DNA of 64,000 bases from NCBI GenBank assembly GCA_035610365.1, contig CM069435.1:79827389-79891388 (forward strand). The letters are read 5' to 3'. This document shows, one piece after another, positions 56,001 to 64,000 of the stretch. Within the stretch, counting starts at the first letter, position 1. The number at the start of each line of letters is the position of its first letter. Source of the stretch: Aquatica leii. Lineage: Eukaryota > Arthropoda > Insecta > Coleoptera > Lampyridae. A model generated the notes under the pieces. It was not told the origin of the DNA. It was given only the letters and a program-made list of their open reading frames with translations, and did not search any database. Made by a program: the position numbers and the translations under genes.

Positions 56001-59000
56001 TGTAGTTCTTAGAACAGTTAATTGTTTTTTGATTTCTTTTTATTAACGGTGTCAACAAACTATTTAATGCTACAGGTCTGTAATTTTGGATTTATTTGAT
56101 TTTTTTAATTGTATGGTACAGAACGGATAGTGCACTGGATTATCTCATTACTAAAGTTTTAGTTTAGTTTTAGAAACAAGAAAATGACTTGTGTAGGATG
56201 CTTTGACAGCATTCTGAAAAGGTCTATACATAATAGAAAACCACAAGAAGATCACACTATCATAATGTCACTGTCATAAAAATAGAAAAAAGAACAAGAT
56301 TTAGAATGACGCAGTGATAGACAAACAGAAATTAGAATTCACTTTTAAAAAATTTTAAACGACAATTAAGATGATTTTGATGTAATGTTATAATTTTTTC
56401 GACAATTTTCAGTCACAAAAACTTAGCTTGGCCAAGTTGACTCCTCCTCCCCTCCCCCCTCCTACTTTTTTGTTTTGCAATTTTTTAAATTTAATTAATT
56501 GTGCTTTGTTTTGTGTTTATTGTGCCATTATTATTTTTAACTGAATCGAGATTTAAATTGTTTAAAAAAAATTTTAAATTTGTAGGCTAACTTAACCATC
56601 AGCCCACCGTTTTTTATTTAATTATTTTGCAATATTTTTACTCGTGTAATTGTTTTCGTTTTTTGTCAAATGTAGCTAACATTAAATTTAATTGAACTTA
56701 TTCTATTTTTAATTTGGTCGCTTACATGTCTACCAGCCCACTATTTCTTATTTATTTAAGTGTACTCGTTTTATGCAAAATTCTACTAAAATTGTTTTTA
56801 ACTGTTTTTATTCTAAATAGATAAAAAATCTGAACAGAGGCGTTTTTTTTTGTTTTGTGTTGAATTTTGTAATTGCGCTCGTTTTGTGCTAAATTGTGGT
56901 AATATTATTTTAAATTGTGCTAAATCTTAAACTGATAAAAAAAATCAAAACAAAACTAGGGACAGACTTGACCGCTAGCCCCCCGTTTTTTAATTCTTTT
57001 TTGCAATTTAATTGTGTTTGTTTTTGAATTGATAAAAAATTCCAGCAAATCCGAGAACTAACTTAAATATTAACCCCTTTTTTGTTTTGTTTTTTGTCAT
57101 ACTTTTTTGCTTGTGTAATTGTGCTCGTTTTGTGCTAAATTGTGCTAATATTGTTTTAAATTGTGCTAAATTTTAAATTGATCAAAAAAACAAGACTGGA
57201 GATTAACTTGACCGCCAGCCACTCGTTTTTTAAATTCTTTTTTACAATCTATGTTTGTTTTTGAATTGATAAAAAAATTTAAACAAAACCGGAAACTAAT
57301 TTAACTAGTAGCCTTCTGTTTTCTATTCAAATTTGCAGGATTAAATCTTGATCGTCATTGGTTATTATTTAAACAAGGTTTATATCAACAAAGTTATATT
57401 TGAAAAATAGTGATATTTGGTTATATGGGTCAATTCTTTTATCGTGTTTTCTATAACTCTGAGTTTGACATTCACTTTTGTTATTTTTGTATTCACGTTT
57501 TGTATGATTTTTTTTAAATCATAATAGATTGTTTTATTTGATTTTATTATGGTTTTAATTGGTTTTAATGTTTGTAGGATCCAAGCTTAATTAGGCAAAA
57601 TGTTAGAAACAACAAGAAGAAACTAATGATTAAGTTAGCTTTCAGATTCTCAGTGAAAAATAATAATGTGCAATTGAGCACAATCACGCAAGCAAAATAA
57701 TGTAAAAACGGAGAACTGGCGGTCAAGTTGGCCTTTAACTTTGTTTTGATTTATGTGTCAATTTAGAATTAAGCACAATTAAAAACTATATGTATTAGAT
57801 CAATTTAGCACAAAAGGAGCACAACATTACACTGAAATATTATTTAAAAAACAAATGTGGGAGGCTAACTTGACCGCGAGCTAAAAAACTCATTTGTTAG
57901 ATAACTCACTACACTCTAGATAAAAAAAAATTAATTTAATTTAAAAAAATGCGTAGCTTTTAATGTTATTATGCATAATGGCAATCGATTAGTAGTGTCT
58001 ATTTTTAGAAGTAAAGCCTCAAATAATTTGTATTTTTTTAAAATAAAATTTATACTCTATAAAACGATTTACTTTTTTTTAAATAAGTTTCATAAAAGTC
58101 GACAAGCCTTGTCACGATTTTATAATACGTGAGAAATTACGACTAAATTATACACCATTGAGGCTATAAAAAATACATAAGCTTTTACAGATATTTCTTC
58201 GTAACACCGAAAAACATGTTGAAACGATCGCAAAATCATAGATGCGTGACACACTACATTTGGATATTAAAAAACTATTAAAAATTCGTTTTTAATAACC
58301 TACCATTAACCCACTTCCATGTCTTCGAAGCAAACCCCGGTTCTTTTTGGGCTCCAATCCAAACCAATTGAGTTTTTAGTTTCGATTTACGACGTTCGAG
58401 TTCTGCGTGTACAAATAATGTTGTAGCGGGTGTCATTCCGTGGACTAGATCTCCTGAATGACTTTTGCAATAAGCGCGAGCTTCTGCAAACGATCCACCA
58501 CGACCGACACCAAATTCGTAGCAAGTTCGTGCGAATGCAGCTAATTGAGCATCTTCGGGAGCTAAACGCGGAGCGCATCGATCCACTGAGAATTCTGTAA
58601 TTAAAGAATATAATTACCGTATCCGTAGTGTTTGAACTAAAACAAAGATTTTTTTGAATTACGACCTTTAAGTCTGACAATGAATAAATGACCGGACGTT
58701 GTTAATACTCTTTTATTTGAAATCATATTAGCGTAAGACACACATAAAGATTTACCTTCTGTTGTAAAAACTTCTACTTCGCACAAAGATAAAGAACCTT
58801 CAACTCCGACCAGCTGTAAAAAGACGTATTGTCCAATTAAAGCACGAGCGCAAGTAAAAGTTTTAGTTATTCCTTCATCTGGAAGAAAAATATGCACAAA
58901 TTATTGTGAATCATACATAACAGTTATTTATTTATGATCAACTTGCTATAAGTTTTTAGGCATTACGGTATAACAAACTAATTTTAATATTTTTTAAAGC

Positions 59001-59663
59001 TGCGTGACAAGACATCATTTTTTTCTGTCATGCGTTTGACTAATGAAGTTATTACAGCAACCTTGAATTATAAAAATTTACAGTTAATCTACATTTACTT
59101 GTCCTTGTAAAGTTCATTAAAATTCTTACCAATTGTGCCTGGAAACCAAGCGCATAAAGGATTTCGTTGTAAGTCTGAGCTACTGTTACCCACGCGAATT
59201 TCTAAGTCTTGTAGAGGTTGGTGGCCACAGCATCCTCTGGTGGTAACTCGAACTACCTTAACGGAGTACGGTCTTAAAAGATCCACCATCCACCACGGAC
59301 TTGCTTCTTTCATCGTTTCGGTACATCTTTTACCATCGTGCTCGGTATTTTTTTCGCCATCGTTAGCGTTTAAAGCACCTCCACCACGTACCGATGTAGA
59401 TTGATTAGCAGGTTTTCTAAACGCCACGTTGGTACCTTAATCGTAAATTGTAAGAACAATACAAGACAAATCTTAACGCAACATACCACAAAAAGGTAAT
59501 TCACCTATCCATTGCCCCAAAGGCGAACAAGAAGTTAATGTATTTCCAAAAGTTTCATATCCTTCATCGCAAACATATGTCGCTATTGTGCCTGGTGTTA
59601 ATGTTTGTGAACTTAATGTTAGTCTTGCGTTTGGTGGCACTGCAGGATGTCCGCATCTTATTT
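43798..59663 (-). CDS. fw: furrowed-like selectin-type receptor (16 exons, 5'-partial)
   Basis: Exons on -: 59,487-59,663; 59,130-59,435; 58,756-58,878; 58,304-58,594; 55,109-55,258; 46,343-46,519; 45,994-46,292; 45,711-45,945; 45,487-45,660; 45,258-45,437; 44,969-45,208; 44,736-44,915; 44,513-44,686; 44,287-44,457; 44,125-44,233; 43,798-44,074. All have GT/AG borders and join in frame to 1,086 residues. Order: CCP, FTP lectin, C-type lectin, ten CCPs, transmembrane helix, tail. This architecture is that of Drosophila Furrowed and its relative CG9095. Furrowed is a cell-adhesion protein linked to planar polarity; the function here is inferred. The signal-peptide exon lies upstream and was not found. 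Confidence 0.9.
44125..44233 (-). CDS. fw: fw-like exon: transmembrane segment
   Basis: Encodes VATAEPEDTSSLGTSIGI followed by GAGVILFLLILLGIIYLKL, a single hydrophobic helix, so the protein is type I with its lectin and CCP domains outside. Donor GTAAGT; the 50-bp intron ends TTATAG. Confidence 0.9.
44287..46519 (-). CDS. fw: fw-like exons: ten consecutive CCP/Sushi domains
   Basis: Nine exons encode ten CCP modules. Each has four Cys and a W-S/T-G...P-x-C end, for example CPIGHLLVGDGKRNCGVEGF, CHENYTLLGRETRECGKDGF and CVPQYERIGPYLRKCMESGD. Introns are 48-55 bp. Seven modules sit in single phase 1-1 exons. The third is split in phase 0 between 45,994-46,292 and 45,711-45,945 after GFILFGQN. 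The exon 44,287-44,457 uses a weak donor (GTTGTT). Confidence 0.92.
46985..47370. repeat. Long palindrome of two PLE 3' domains in fw intron
   Basis: Arms 46,985-47,170 and 47,182-47,370 are near-identical in inverted orientation around an 11-nt spacer. Each arm matches the PLE 3' domain at 22,330-22,480 (AACGTCAGTTTGTTTGGGTT; CAAAGGCCAAGTTCTACTTC). It sits in the 8.6-kb intron. Each arm carries a hammerhead-like core: + at 47,192-47,222 (CTGAAGA...GAAAC) and - at 47,131-47,160 (CTGAGGA...GAAAC). Confidence 0.88.
47375..48320. other. Intronic AT-rich sequence
   Basis: No gene recognised. A small perfect hairpin, CGTATGC-GTAA-GCATACG, lies at about 47,755-47,772. Confidence 0.4.
48325..49330 (+). 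mobile_element. mariner/Tc-like transposon relic in fw intron
   Basis: The N-terminal text MKRFADEQCAFCVKNYYRN (from 48,444) resembles the HTH start common in a family of insect transposases. Around 49,050-49,190, in shifted frames, comes SSRSPDLTPCEIFLEIS and then REDITHVPHANKLL, the block around the third catalytic Asp (S-P-D-L-T-P-C-D-F-F-L-W) and the C-terminus. The middle of the gene is deleted. Outer words GGTGAG (48,331) and CTCACC (about 49,318) may be TIR remnants. Confidence 0.65.
49400..51130 (-). mobile_element. RTE-like LINE fragment in fw intron
   Basis: Minus strand: IRQGDTTSPKLFTAALEYAS (about 51,000), HIRFEDDIVLMTDNLGYASK (about 50,890; catalytic F-A-D-D changed to F-E-D-D), GLKINIDNTKFM, then AEMRTLRMIVKKTLTDRIRN (about 49,710) and RWERQRRRQSYDHVK. 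It ends near 49,400. The 5' endonuclease and RT start are absent and the frame is broken. Confidence 0.8.
51140..55108. other. Intronic sequence without recognised genes
   Basis: AT-rich. A coding-like but unrecognised + strand stretch lies at about 51,540-51,780 (KKPNSVVCLSETTLHDNHCN, with stops); it could be an old TE or pseudogene fragment. Nothing else is supported. Confidence 0.4.
55109..55258 (-). CDS. fw: fw-like exon: C-type lectin domain, part 2
   Basis: Encodes RPSWGKDQPNNYNGEQNCVV, LDGGRGWLWNDVGCNLDYLH and WICQH. Q-P-N in the long loop with W-N-D form the Ca2+/sugar site; classical sites are E-P-N (mannose) or Q-P-D (galactose), so Q-P-N is a mixed form. An 8.6-kb intron follows. 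Confidence 0.92.
56420..57890. repeat. Degenerate tandem/inverted array, TAACTTGACCGCNAGCC motif
   Basis: The motif ACTTGACCGCNAGCC followed by a CGTTTTTTA run recurs near 56,590, 56,970 and 57,195, with weaker copies near 56,735, 57,055 and 57,290. Units also share GTGCTCGTTTTGTGCTAAAT. Inverted or isolated copies occur at about 57,712 (GGCGGTCAAGTTGGCC) and 57,868. It lies in the 3.0-kb intron that splits the lectin domain. Confidence 0.65.
58304..58594 (-). CDS. fw: fw-like exon: C-type lectin domain, part 1
   Basis: Encodes DRCAPRLAPEDAQLAAFART, CYEFGVGRGGSFAEARAYCK, SHSGDLVHGMTPATTLFVHA and QLVWIGAQKEPGFASKTWKW. The C-Y-x-F start, A-x-x-Y-C helix and W-I-G block are those of a long-form CTLD. 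Donor GTAGGT after WKWVNG begins a 3.0-kb intron. Confidence 0.92.
58756..58878 (-). CDS. fw: fw-like exon: FTP domain, part 2
   Basis: Encodes DEGITKTFTCARALIGQYVF, LQLVGVEGSLSLCEVEVFTT. The final L-C-E-V-E-V-F strand closes the FTP fold. Donor GTAAAT, acceptor TTCTTCCAG, phase 1-1. Confidence 0.9.
59130..59435 (-). CDS. fw: fw-like exon: fucolectin-type (FTP) domain, part 1
   Basis: Encodes TNVAFRKPANQSTSVRGGGA, ANDGEKNTEHDGKRCTE, PWWMVDLLRPYSVKVVRVTT and CCGHQPLQDLEIRVGNSS. The A-x-R-K-P-A-x-Q-S start, D-G and W-W-x-V-D-L signatures identify an F-type lectin/F5-8-like fold. The fold usually binds fucosylated glycans through a His and two Arg; those residues were not assigned here. Confidence 0.9.
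59487..59663 (-). CDS. fw: fw-like exon: first CCP/Sushi domain
   Basis: Encodes IRCGHPAVPPNARLTLSSQT, then ATYVCDEGYE, LTSCSPLGQW and IGELPFCG, with four Cys and the W-x-G-x-x-P-x-C end of a complement control protein module. It is a phase 1-1 exon, acceptor after TTTTATAG, donor GTATGT, with a 51-bp intron to the next exon. Confidence 0.9.
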
Positions 59664-61600
59664 CTATAAAAAAAACATTATAATTAATCAAAAGCATTTG
59701 AAATTGGCAAAACTAATTAATAATTCTAAGTCAATGAATAGTTCATAGCTTGACCTTGCGTTGAAATCGCCACGAATATATTAGTTTATAGAACTTATGT
59801 AATATTAAAAATGTTAATAAAGTTATTAGTTTATATAAATGTTTTGCATAAACAACGTTATTTAATTTTGTTACAAATTTTCTTCTAATTATTCCAATCA
59901 GAAAAGTTTTAACTATTTTTTAAAATTGAGATTAAAATAACGCTTATTTGAAATTACAACAAAGTATAAAATTGTAGTACTAAAACTTTGGTGTCAAACA
60001 AATAACTACATGTACAAGCATCATGAAGGTAACTCCATCGTAAAAAAGTACAAGAGACAGAAACCGAAAATATAAAGTTTTTGGAAATTTTGATTTTTGG
60101 CTAATTTATAACTTTTCTTTTACTTTTAAGATTAGCATTTTAAAGTTTTTTTTTCAATTACTGATTTCCAGTAGTTTTTAGAACAAAATCTAATTTTGTA
60201 GAAGATGAAATCAAATAACTATTAAAAAATCTTCCAGAACAGTAACATAAATTTAAAAAATTGAAATAAAGTGCACTGATATGTAATAGAAAGCGAATTA
60301 GTAAGTGAACGATTTTATTTTGGAGTATAGTTGTAAAAACACATTAAGGTTATTACAGTGCTGATCAGTCCTGAAGGTCTGACAAAAGTGGAACAAAAAA
60401 ATGGAAAAAGAGCAGATTGAAGAAGCAATATCACCGTAAAGAACTAGCGTTGATTCTCACTCTTTTTTGCAGTTAAAATGTTTTTTTTCTTTCCTTTAAC
60501 TAAACTTTATTTGTAACCTAGTTGTAATTTTGACATACTAATTGAAAACTACATTGTAAGTAGTTAGCAAAAGTTGGCTTACATTACAAAAAATGCCAAT
60601 TAAGCGGAACAGAAGAGAACTGTATAGTTCTTTAAAAACTCTCAGCACTGTAATAATTTTTATGCGTTTTTACAACTATACAACAGAATAAAATAAAATT
60701 AAATTGTCTCTATCTCTACTTATTTTGTTTGTGCAAACGCCGACAATATAATTCTTCATTTTATAGATTTAAGCAAATGACATTTGACTTCTGTCCTTCA
60801 ACATCTAAGTTTTGTTTATAACTTAAAATATTATGTTTTATAGTGTGTTTGTAAATGTTACGTTTTTTTATTGATAAAATAGGCATTTGTGTGTAGCAAG
60901 AAGTTGTAAAAATAGCCACAATTCTGTTCTAGAAAAAAAGTATTTTAATTTGTTTCTAATTTTCTAATCCCAAAAAGATGGATCATAAAAATCAAATCCA
61001 AAAATTAAGAAAGATATATTTCATTTTTTTTTAACTCGACATTTATATTGAGAACTGCTGGCAATTATATCTCGTTAATATCTGAGCAGAATAAATAAGT
61101 GACAATTTGAGTTTTTACCTTGTAGAAATTTACAAAATTAAAAAGTAGAAATAAAATACAGGTACTTAACATTAGTTTTTTTTAATTCAGATTACGATAT
61201 GTCACTTATCCAACCGCCGGCGCCGTATTAAAATCATCAAAAAAAAACAGTTGTAGTACTTAGTCAAAATAAAATAGTTAATTCTCTATCACATATGATG
61301 TTATAAAAAATTTTTTCAGTATCTTGGTGAAAAACAAGACCGCTGACCAAACTTTTTGCACACCATTATAATAGCAGTTTTACGCATCTGCTAGAAGCAG
61401 TCAAAAAAACGTCGTCGCGGTACAAATGCAATTATGCAATTATAATTACTATTTTGATGGTTTGTAACGAAGACTGGGGGTAAAATTTCCCGATAAAACC
61501 ATAAAGGTAAATCCGTTACGTAGACATGCGTAGAAGTAAAAAAATAAAAAAAATGCGATTCGCAATGCTGCTTAATTAAATAAAAAATAAAACCTGTACA
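59664..61600. other. Upstream intron or flank of the fw-like gene
   Basis: AT-rich. The gene continues upstream because the first exon found begins in phase 1, but no signal-peptide exon was recognised here. Confidence 0.45.
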
Positions 61601-61610
61601 GGTAATAAAC

Positions 61611-61754
61611 ATGAGTTGGGGGCAGCAACGTCTTCCATTCCAGCCACTTTATATTTCACCAGGCGCCGGGTCCGGGTGCGACGACCACCGAGCGTACGCA
61701 GGGTACCTACTGCAGAGGCTCGCGAAGAGGATCGCCGGAAATATGGATTTGTAG
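61611..61754 (+). other. GC-rich islet with a 47-codon ORF, unknown
   Basis: About 140 bp of clearly higher GC than its surroundings. On + it contains ATG to TAG with MSWGQQRLPFQPLYISPGAG and ending RAYAGYLLQRLAKRIAG, preceded by a splice-acceptor-like CCTGTACAG. The - strand is also open (ending EDVAAPNSCLLPVQ before a GTTTTATT donor-like site). It could be an exon on either strand or a TE remnant. No homolog recognised. Confidence 0.3.
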
Positions 61755-62414
61755 AATAGACCTTCTTGTTGTGAAATAAATGAATGGCTCTCGTAATAAA
61801 GTTTATTCACAGAATTTTTCTGGATATTATAGCGATTGTAACGATTTGCAATGCTGCGTCTTATAACAATAACTTAAAACTAGTCTCACAAAATACAATA
61901 ATGCATAAACTAACAAGTTTTACAACATTTGCGTTGCGCTTTGATAACAATTATTCACAAGTACAAATACAAATTTAATATGTACAGGGTAAACCGTAAC
62001 AGGTTACTTTACTGAACGTAATTAAAGATGTACGAAAATTGTTTAGTTCAATAATACGATAAAATAAATAAAACACGTTTAATTTTAGTTACCAAGTACC
62101 CTACAGAAGATAATTCGTGCTAACCATATGGTATTGTTTTTGTCATGTTGTAAGTGAGTAAAATGAAGCTTTGTACTATTCTCACAAAAACATCTTTTTC
62201 TGAATGACAAAATTCTTGTTTCAATATTTTATATCAGATTAATACAAAATCATTGCTACTAAAAGTATAAATTATTTTGTCAAAATTAAATCTTTTTTGT
62301 AAGGTTGGAAATCTTTCTTTTACAAGCACTAAATCTTGTCACATTAGTCAGTGCAAGAAAAGTGACCGATGTAGTGAGAAAACATATTTAATGTACTCAG
62401 TCATATGTGTCATC

Positions 62415-63797
62415 AGACTATTACCAGATTGGCAGTTGGGATTTAGAATGGGAAGAAGGGCAATAGACAATGTCTATATATTGAAACAGTTAGTGAATGG
62501 AGAGCTAGATAAGAAAAGGGGTAAGGTATACGCTTTCTTTATGGACATAGAAGCTGCGTTTGATAATGTGAATAGGGAAAAGCTATGGAGGGTGTTAAGG
62601 AAAAAGGGAATAGAGGAACAACTAGTGAGGAAACTGGAAGGGATATATAAAGAGACTAAGAATAGGGTAAAAATAAGGGATAGTGTTAGTGAAGTGTTTT
62701 GGATGAGAAAGGGGCTAAGGCAGGGGTGTCCTCTTAGCCCTATTTTATTTGCACTATATATAGGTGATATAGAAGAAGTGTTGAAGGGTGGTCAGTGTGG
62801 TGGGATTGTTATGGAGGGAGGGATTAAAGTGTGGATATTGGCATATGCAGACGATATGATCATAGTGGCAAAAAATGAGTTGGAGATGAAAGGTATGATA
62901 AATACGATAAAGAGGTATCTGTAAAGGAAAGATTTGGGTTTAAATGTGGGAAAGTCTAAGATGGTAGTTTTTCAAAAAGGGAGAGGAGGGAAGAAAAAAG
63001 AAGAGTTAAGTTGGGGAGAACAGAAGATAGAGGCAGTGAATGAAGTGACGTATTTGGGATATAGGCTAAGGTATGATAATAAAGAAGATGCGCATATAAG
63101 GGAGTTAGCAAAGAACGGTAACAGGGTATTAGGGCAGGTATAGAGTTTTTGGGAAAGACTATTTGGGAAGAAGATAATAGAGGAGGAGGGGAAGTTAGAG
63201 AAGATTAGAATAGAAGCAGGGAAAAGGACGATGGGTTATGAAGAAAAAATGTAGGAAAGGAGAAAATGTAAAATTTTGCAATGTTGCTGGAGGTCGGTAA
63301 AAGATAGCAAAAACATATATGGGCAGGAAAAAAGGAAACTTTACTACCAACGAGGAGGTTTCGCAATAAAAGACGTGGAAAGAAGGAGAGAGGAAGGGAG
63401 GTTAAATACTGAGGAGATAGTAAGAAGAGATAAAGACTCGCAGGTGCAAGAGAGGGAAGGAAAGATAAGGGAAGAAAAATACAACTTAACGTATGGGAAT
63501 ATAGTGTCCAGGGGGGTTCCTAAGTATCTGATAGGGAGGAGAAGCTTAGGAGAGAAACGACTTACAGCTAGGTTCAGATGCGGAAATAAGGAAAGTTTAA
63601 ATAAGTATTGGAAGGAGGATGTAATGAGGAGATGTAGATTATGTGGGGAGGGACAGGAGGACATAGAACACTTGAGTGGGGAGTGTAGCGAGCTAAGGGA
63701 AGAAAGGAGGGGGAAGAATGCTTTGCTTGGGGTGGAGGGAAAGGGATTGGATTGGATGAAAGCAGTAAAGGAAAGAAGGATAAGAGGGGAGGGTTAG
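62415..63797 (+). pseudogene. LINE reverse transcriptase and C-terminal domain
   Basis: 62,415-62,924: KRGKVYAFFMDIEAAFDNVN (motif A), KGLRQGCPLSPILFALYIGD (B), ILAYADDMIIVAKNELEMKG (C, intact Y-A-D-D), then a stop at 62,922. 62,931-63,143: LGLNVGKSKMVVFQKGRGGK and NEVTYLGYRL. 63,276-63,797: a basic C-terminal region with a C-x2-C...H...C cluster (RRCRLCGEGQEDIEHLSGEC). Stops at 62,922, 63,141 and 63,252 split it. Confidence 0.88.
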
Positions 63798-63990
63798 GAC
63801 TATCGGTTTAGAATAATAAGATGGTGATGGGAAGATTTTAGGGGATAAAGTTTTTTTTTAGTTTACAAATTTCTGTACAAATTATATTATGATAAGAGAA
63901 TGATGTAAGATAAACGTAACCCATTGTAGGACCGAATGGCTAGACAATTAACAATAAATAATAATAAATAATAATGTGTAGAAACACTTC
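62415..63990 (+). mobile_element. 5'-truncated non-LTR retrotransposon with AAT-rich tail
   Basis: RT to C-terminus on +, then a 3' end with AATAATAAATAATAATG-type repeats (about 63,950-63,975), as in several LINE clades. The copy starts inside RT at LPDWQLGFRMGRRAIDNVYI. Low divergence relative to other copies here: only a few stops. The clade (I/R1-like) was not settled. Confidence 0.88.
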
Positions 63991-64000
63991 AGTAATTTAA

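Noticed and set aside
63344..63664. 106-codon minus-strand frame
   Set aside because: Antisense of the LINE C-terminal domain.
1..64000. CRISPR arrays, rRNA genes, bacterial operons, riboswitches
   Set aside because: No regularly spaced repeats, rRNA-like conserved blocks or operon structure; the window is eukaryotic with spliced exons and insect retroelements.

Overview
This is a transposon-saturated, AT-rich insect nuclear window containing one clear host gene. The case for an insect rests on three things: the gene's close resemblance to Drosophila furrowed-type proteins, the mix of mobile elements (Ty3/gypsy, jockey-like, RTE-like, Penelope-like, pogo-like, mariner-like and a Ginger/KRBA2-type integrase transposon), and the roughly 50-bp introns. 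The exact order cannot be told from this sequence; a large TE-rich genome such as a beetle's would fit, but that is a guess.

Layout. 1-3.56 kb: decayed Ty3/gypsy gag-pol on +. 3.6-7.7 kb: AT-rich sequence with a near-perfect 24-bp-arm hairpin and a tRNA-like relic. 7.7-10.3 kb: unclassified block with a 30-bp tandem repeat. 10.76-15.66 kb: a second gypsy relic on -, broken by a foldback element (11.13-12.17 kb) inside integrase and by about 1.1 kb inside reverse transcriptase. 18.8-22.3 kb: jockey-like LINE on -. 22.3-24 kb: Penelope-like (PLE) fragments. 24-26.2 kb: RTE-like LINE on -. 26.875-29.569 kb: a nearly intact integrase DNA transposon with 211-bp terminal inverted repeats. 29.9-30.57 kb: a small TIR element. 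33.8-35.3 kb: pogo/Jerky-like transposase on -, with a truncated sister copy at 39.7-40.45 kb. 35.5-37.26 kb: PLE fragments in opposed orientation. 40.6-42.74 kb: non-autonomous TIR element.

Host gene. From 59,663 down to 43,798 on - lie 16 coding exons of a furrowed-like cell-surface protein. All exon junctions join in frame to 1,086 residues, with the 5' end missing. The order is CCP, fucolectin-type (FTP) domain, C-type lectin domain, ten CCP/Sushi domains, one transmembrane helix and a tyrosine-rich cytoplasmic tail. Thirteen of its 15 introns are 48-251 bp (most about 50 bp). The other two, flanking the second lectin exon, are 3.0 and 8.6 kb and hold the mobile elements: an inverted pair of PLE 3' domains, a mariner-like relic, an RTE-like LINE and a tandem-repeat array.

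62.4-64 kb: 5'-truncated LINE on + ending in an AAT-rich tail. No bacterial genes, rRNA, CRISPR or intact tRNA were seen. The most noteworthy items are the integrase-PHD-CXC transposon, the repeated hammerhead-like PLE 3' domains (one set forming a long palindrome inside the host gene), and several unclassified repeats and hairpins.
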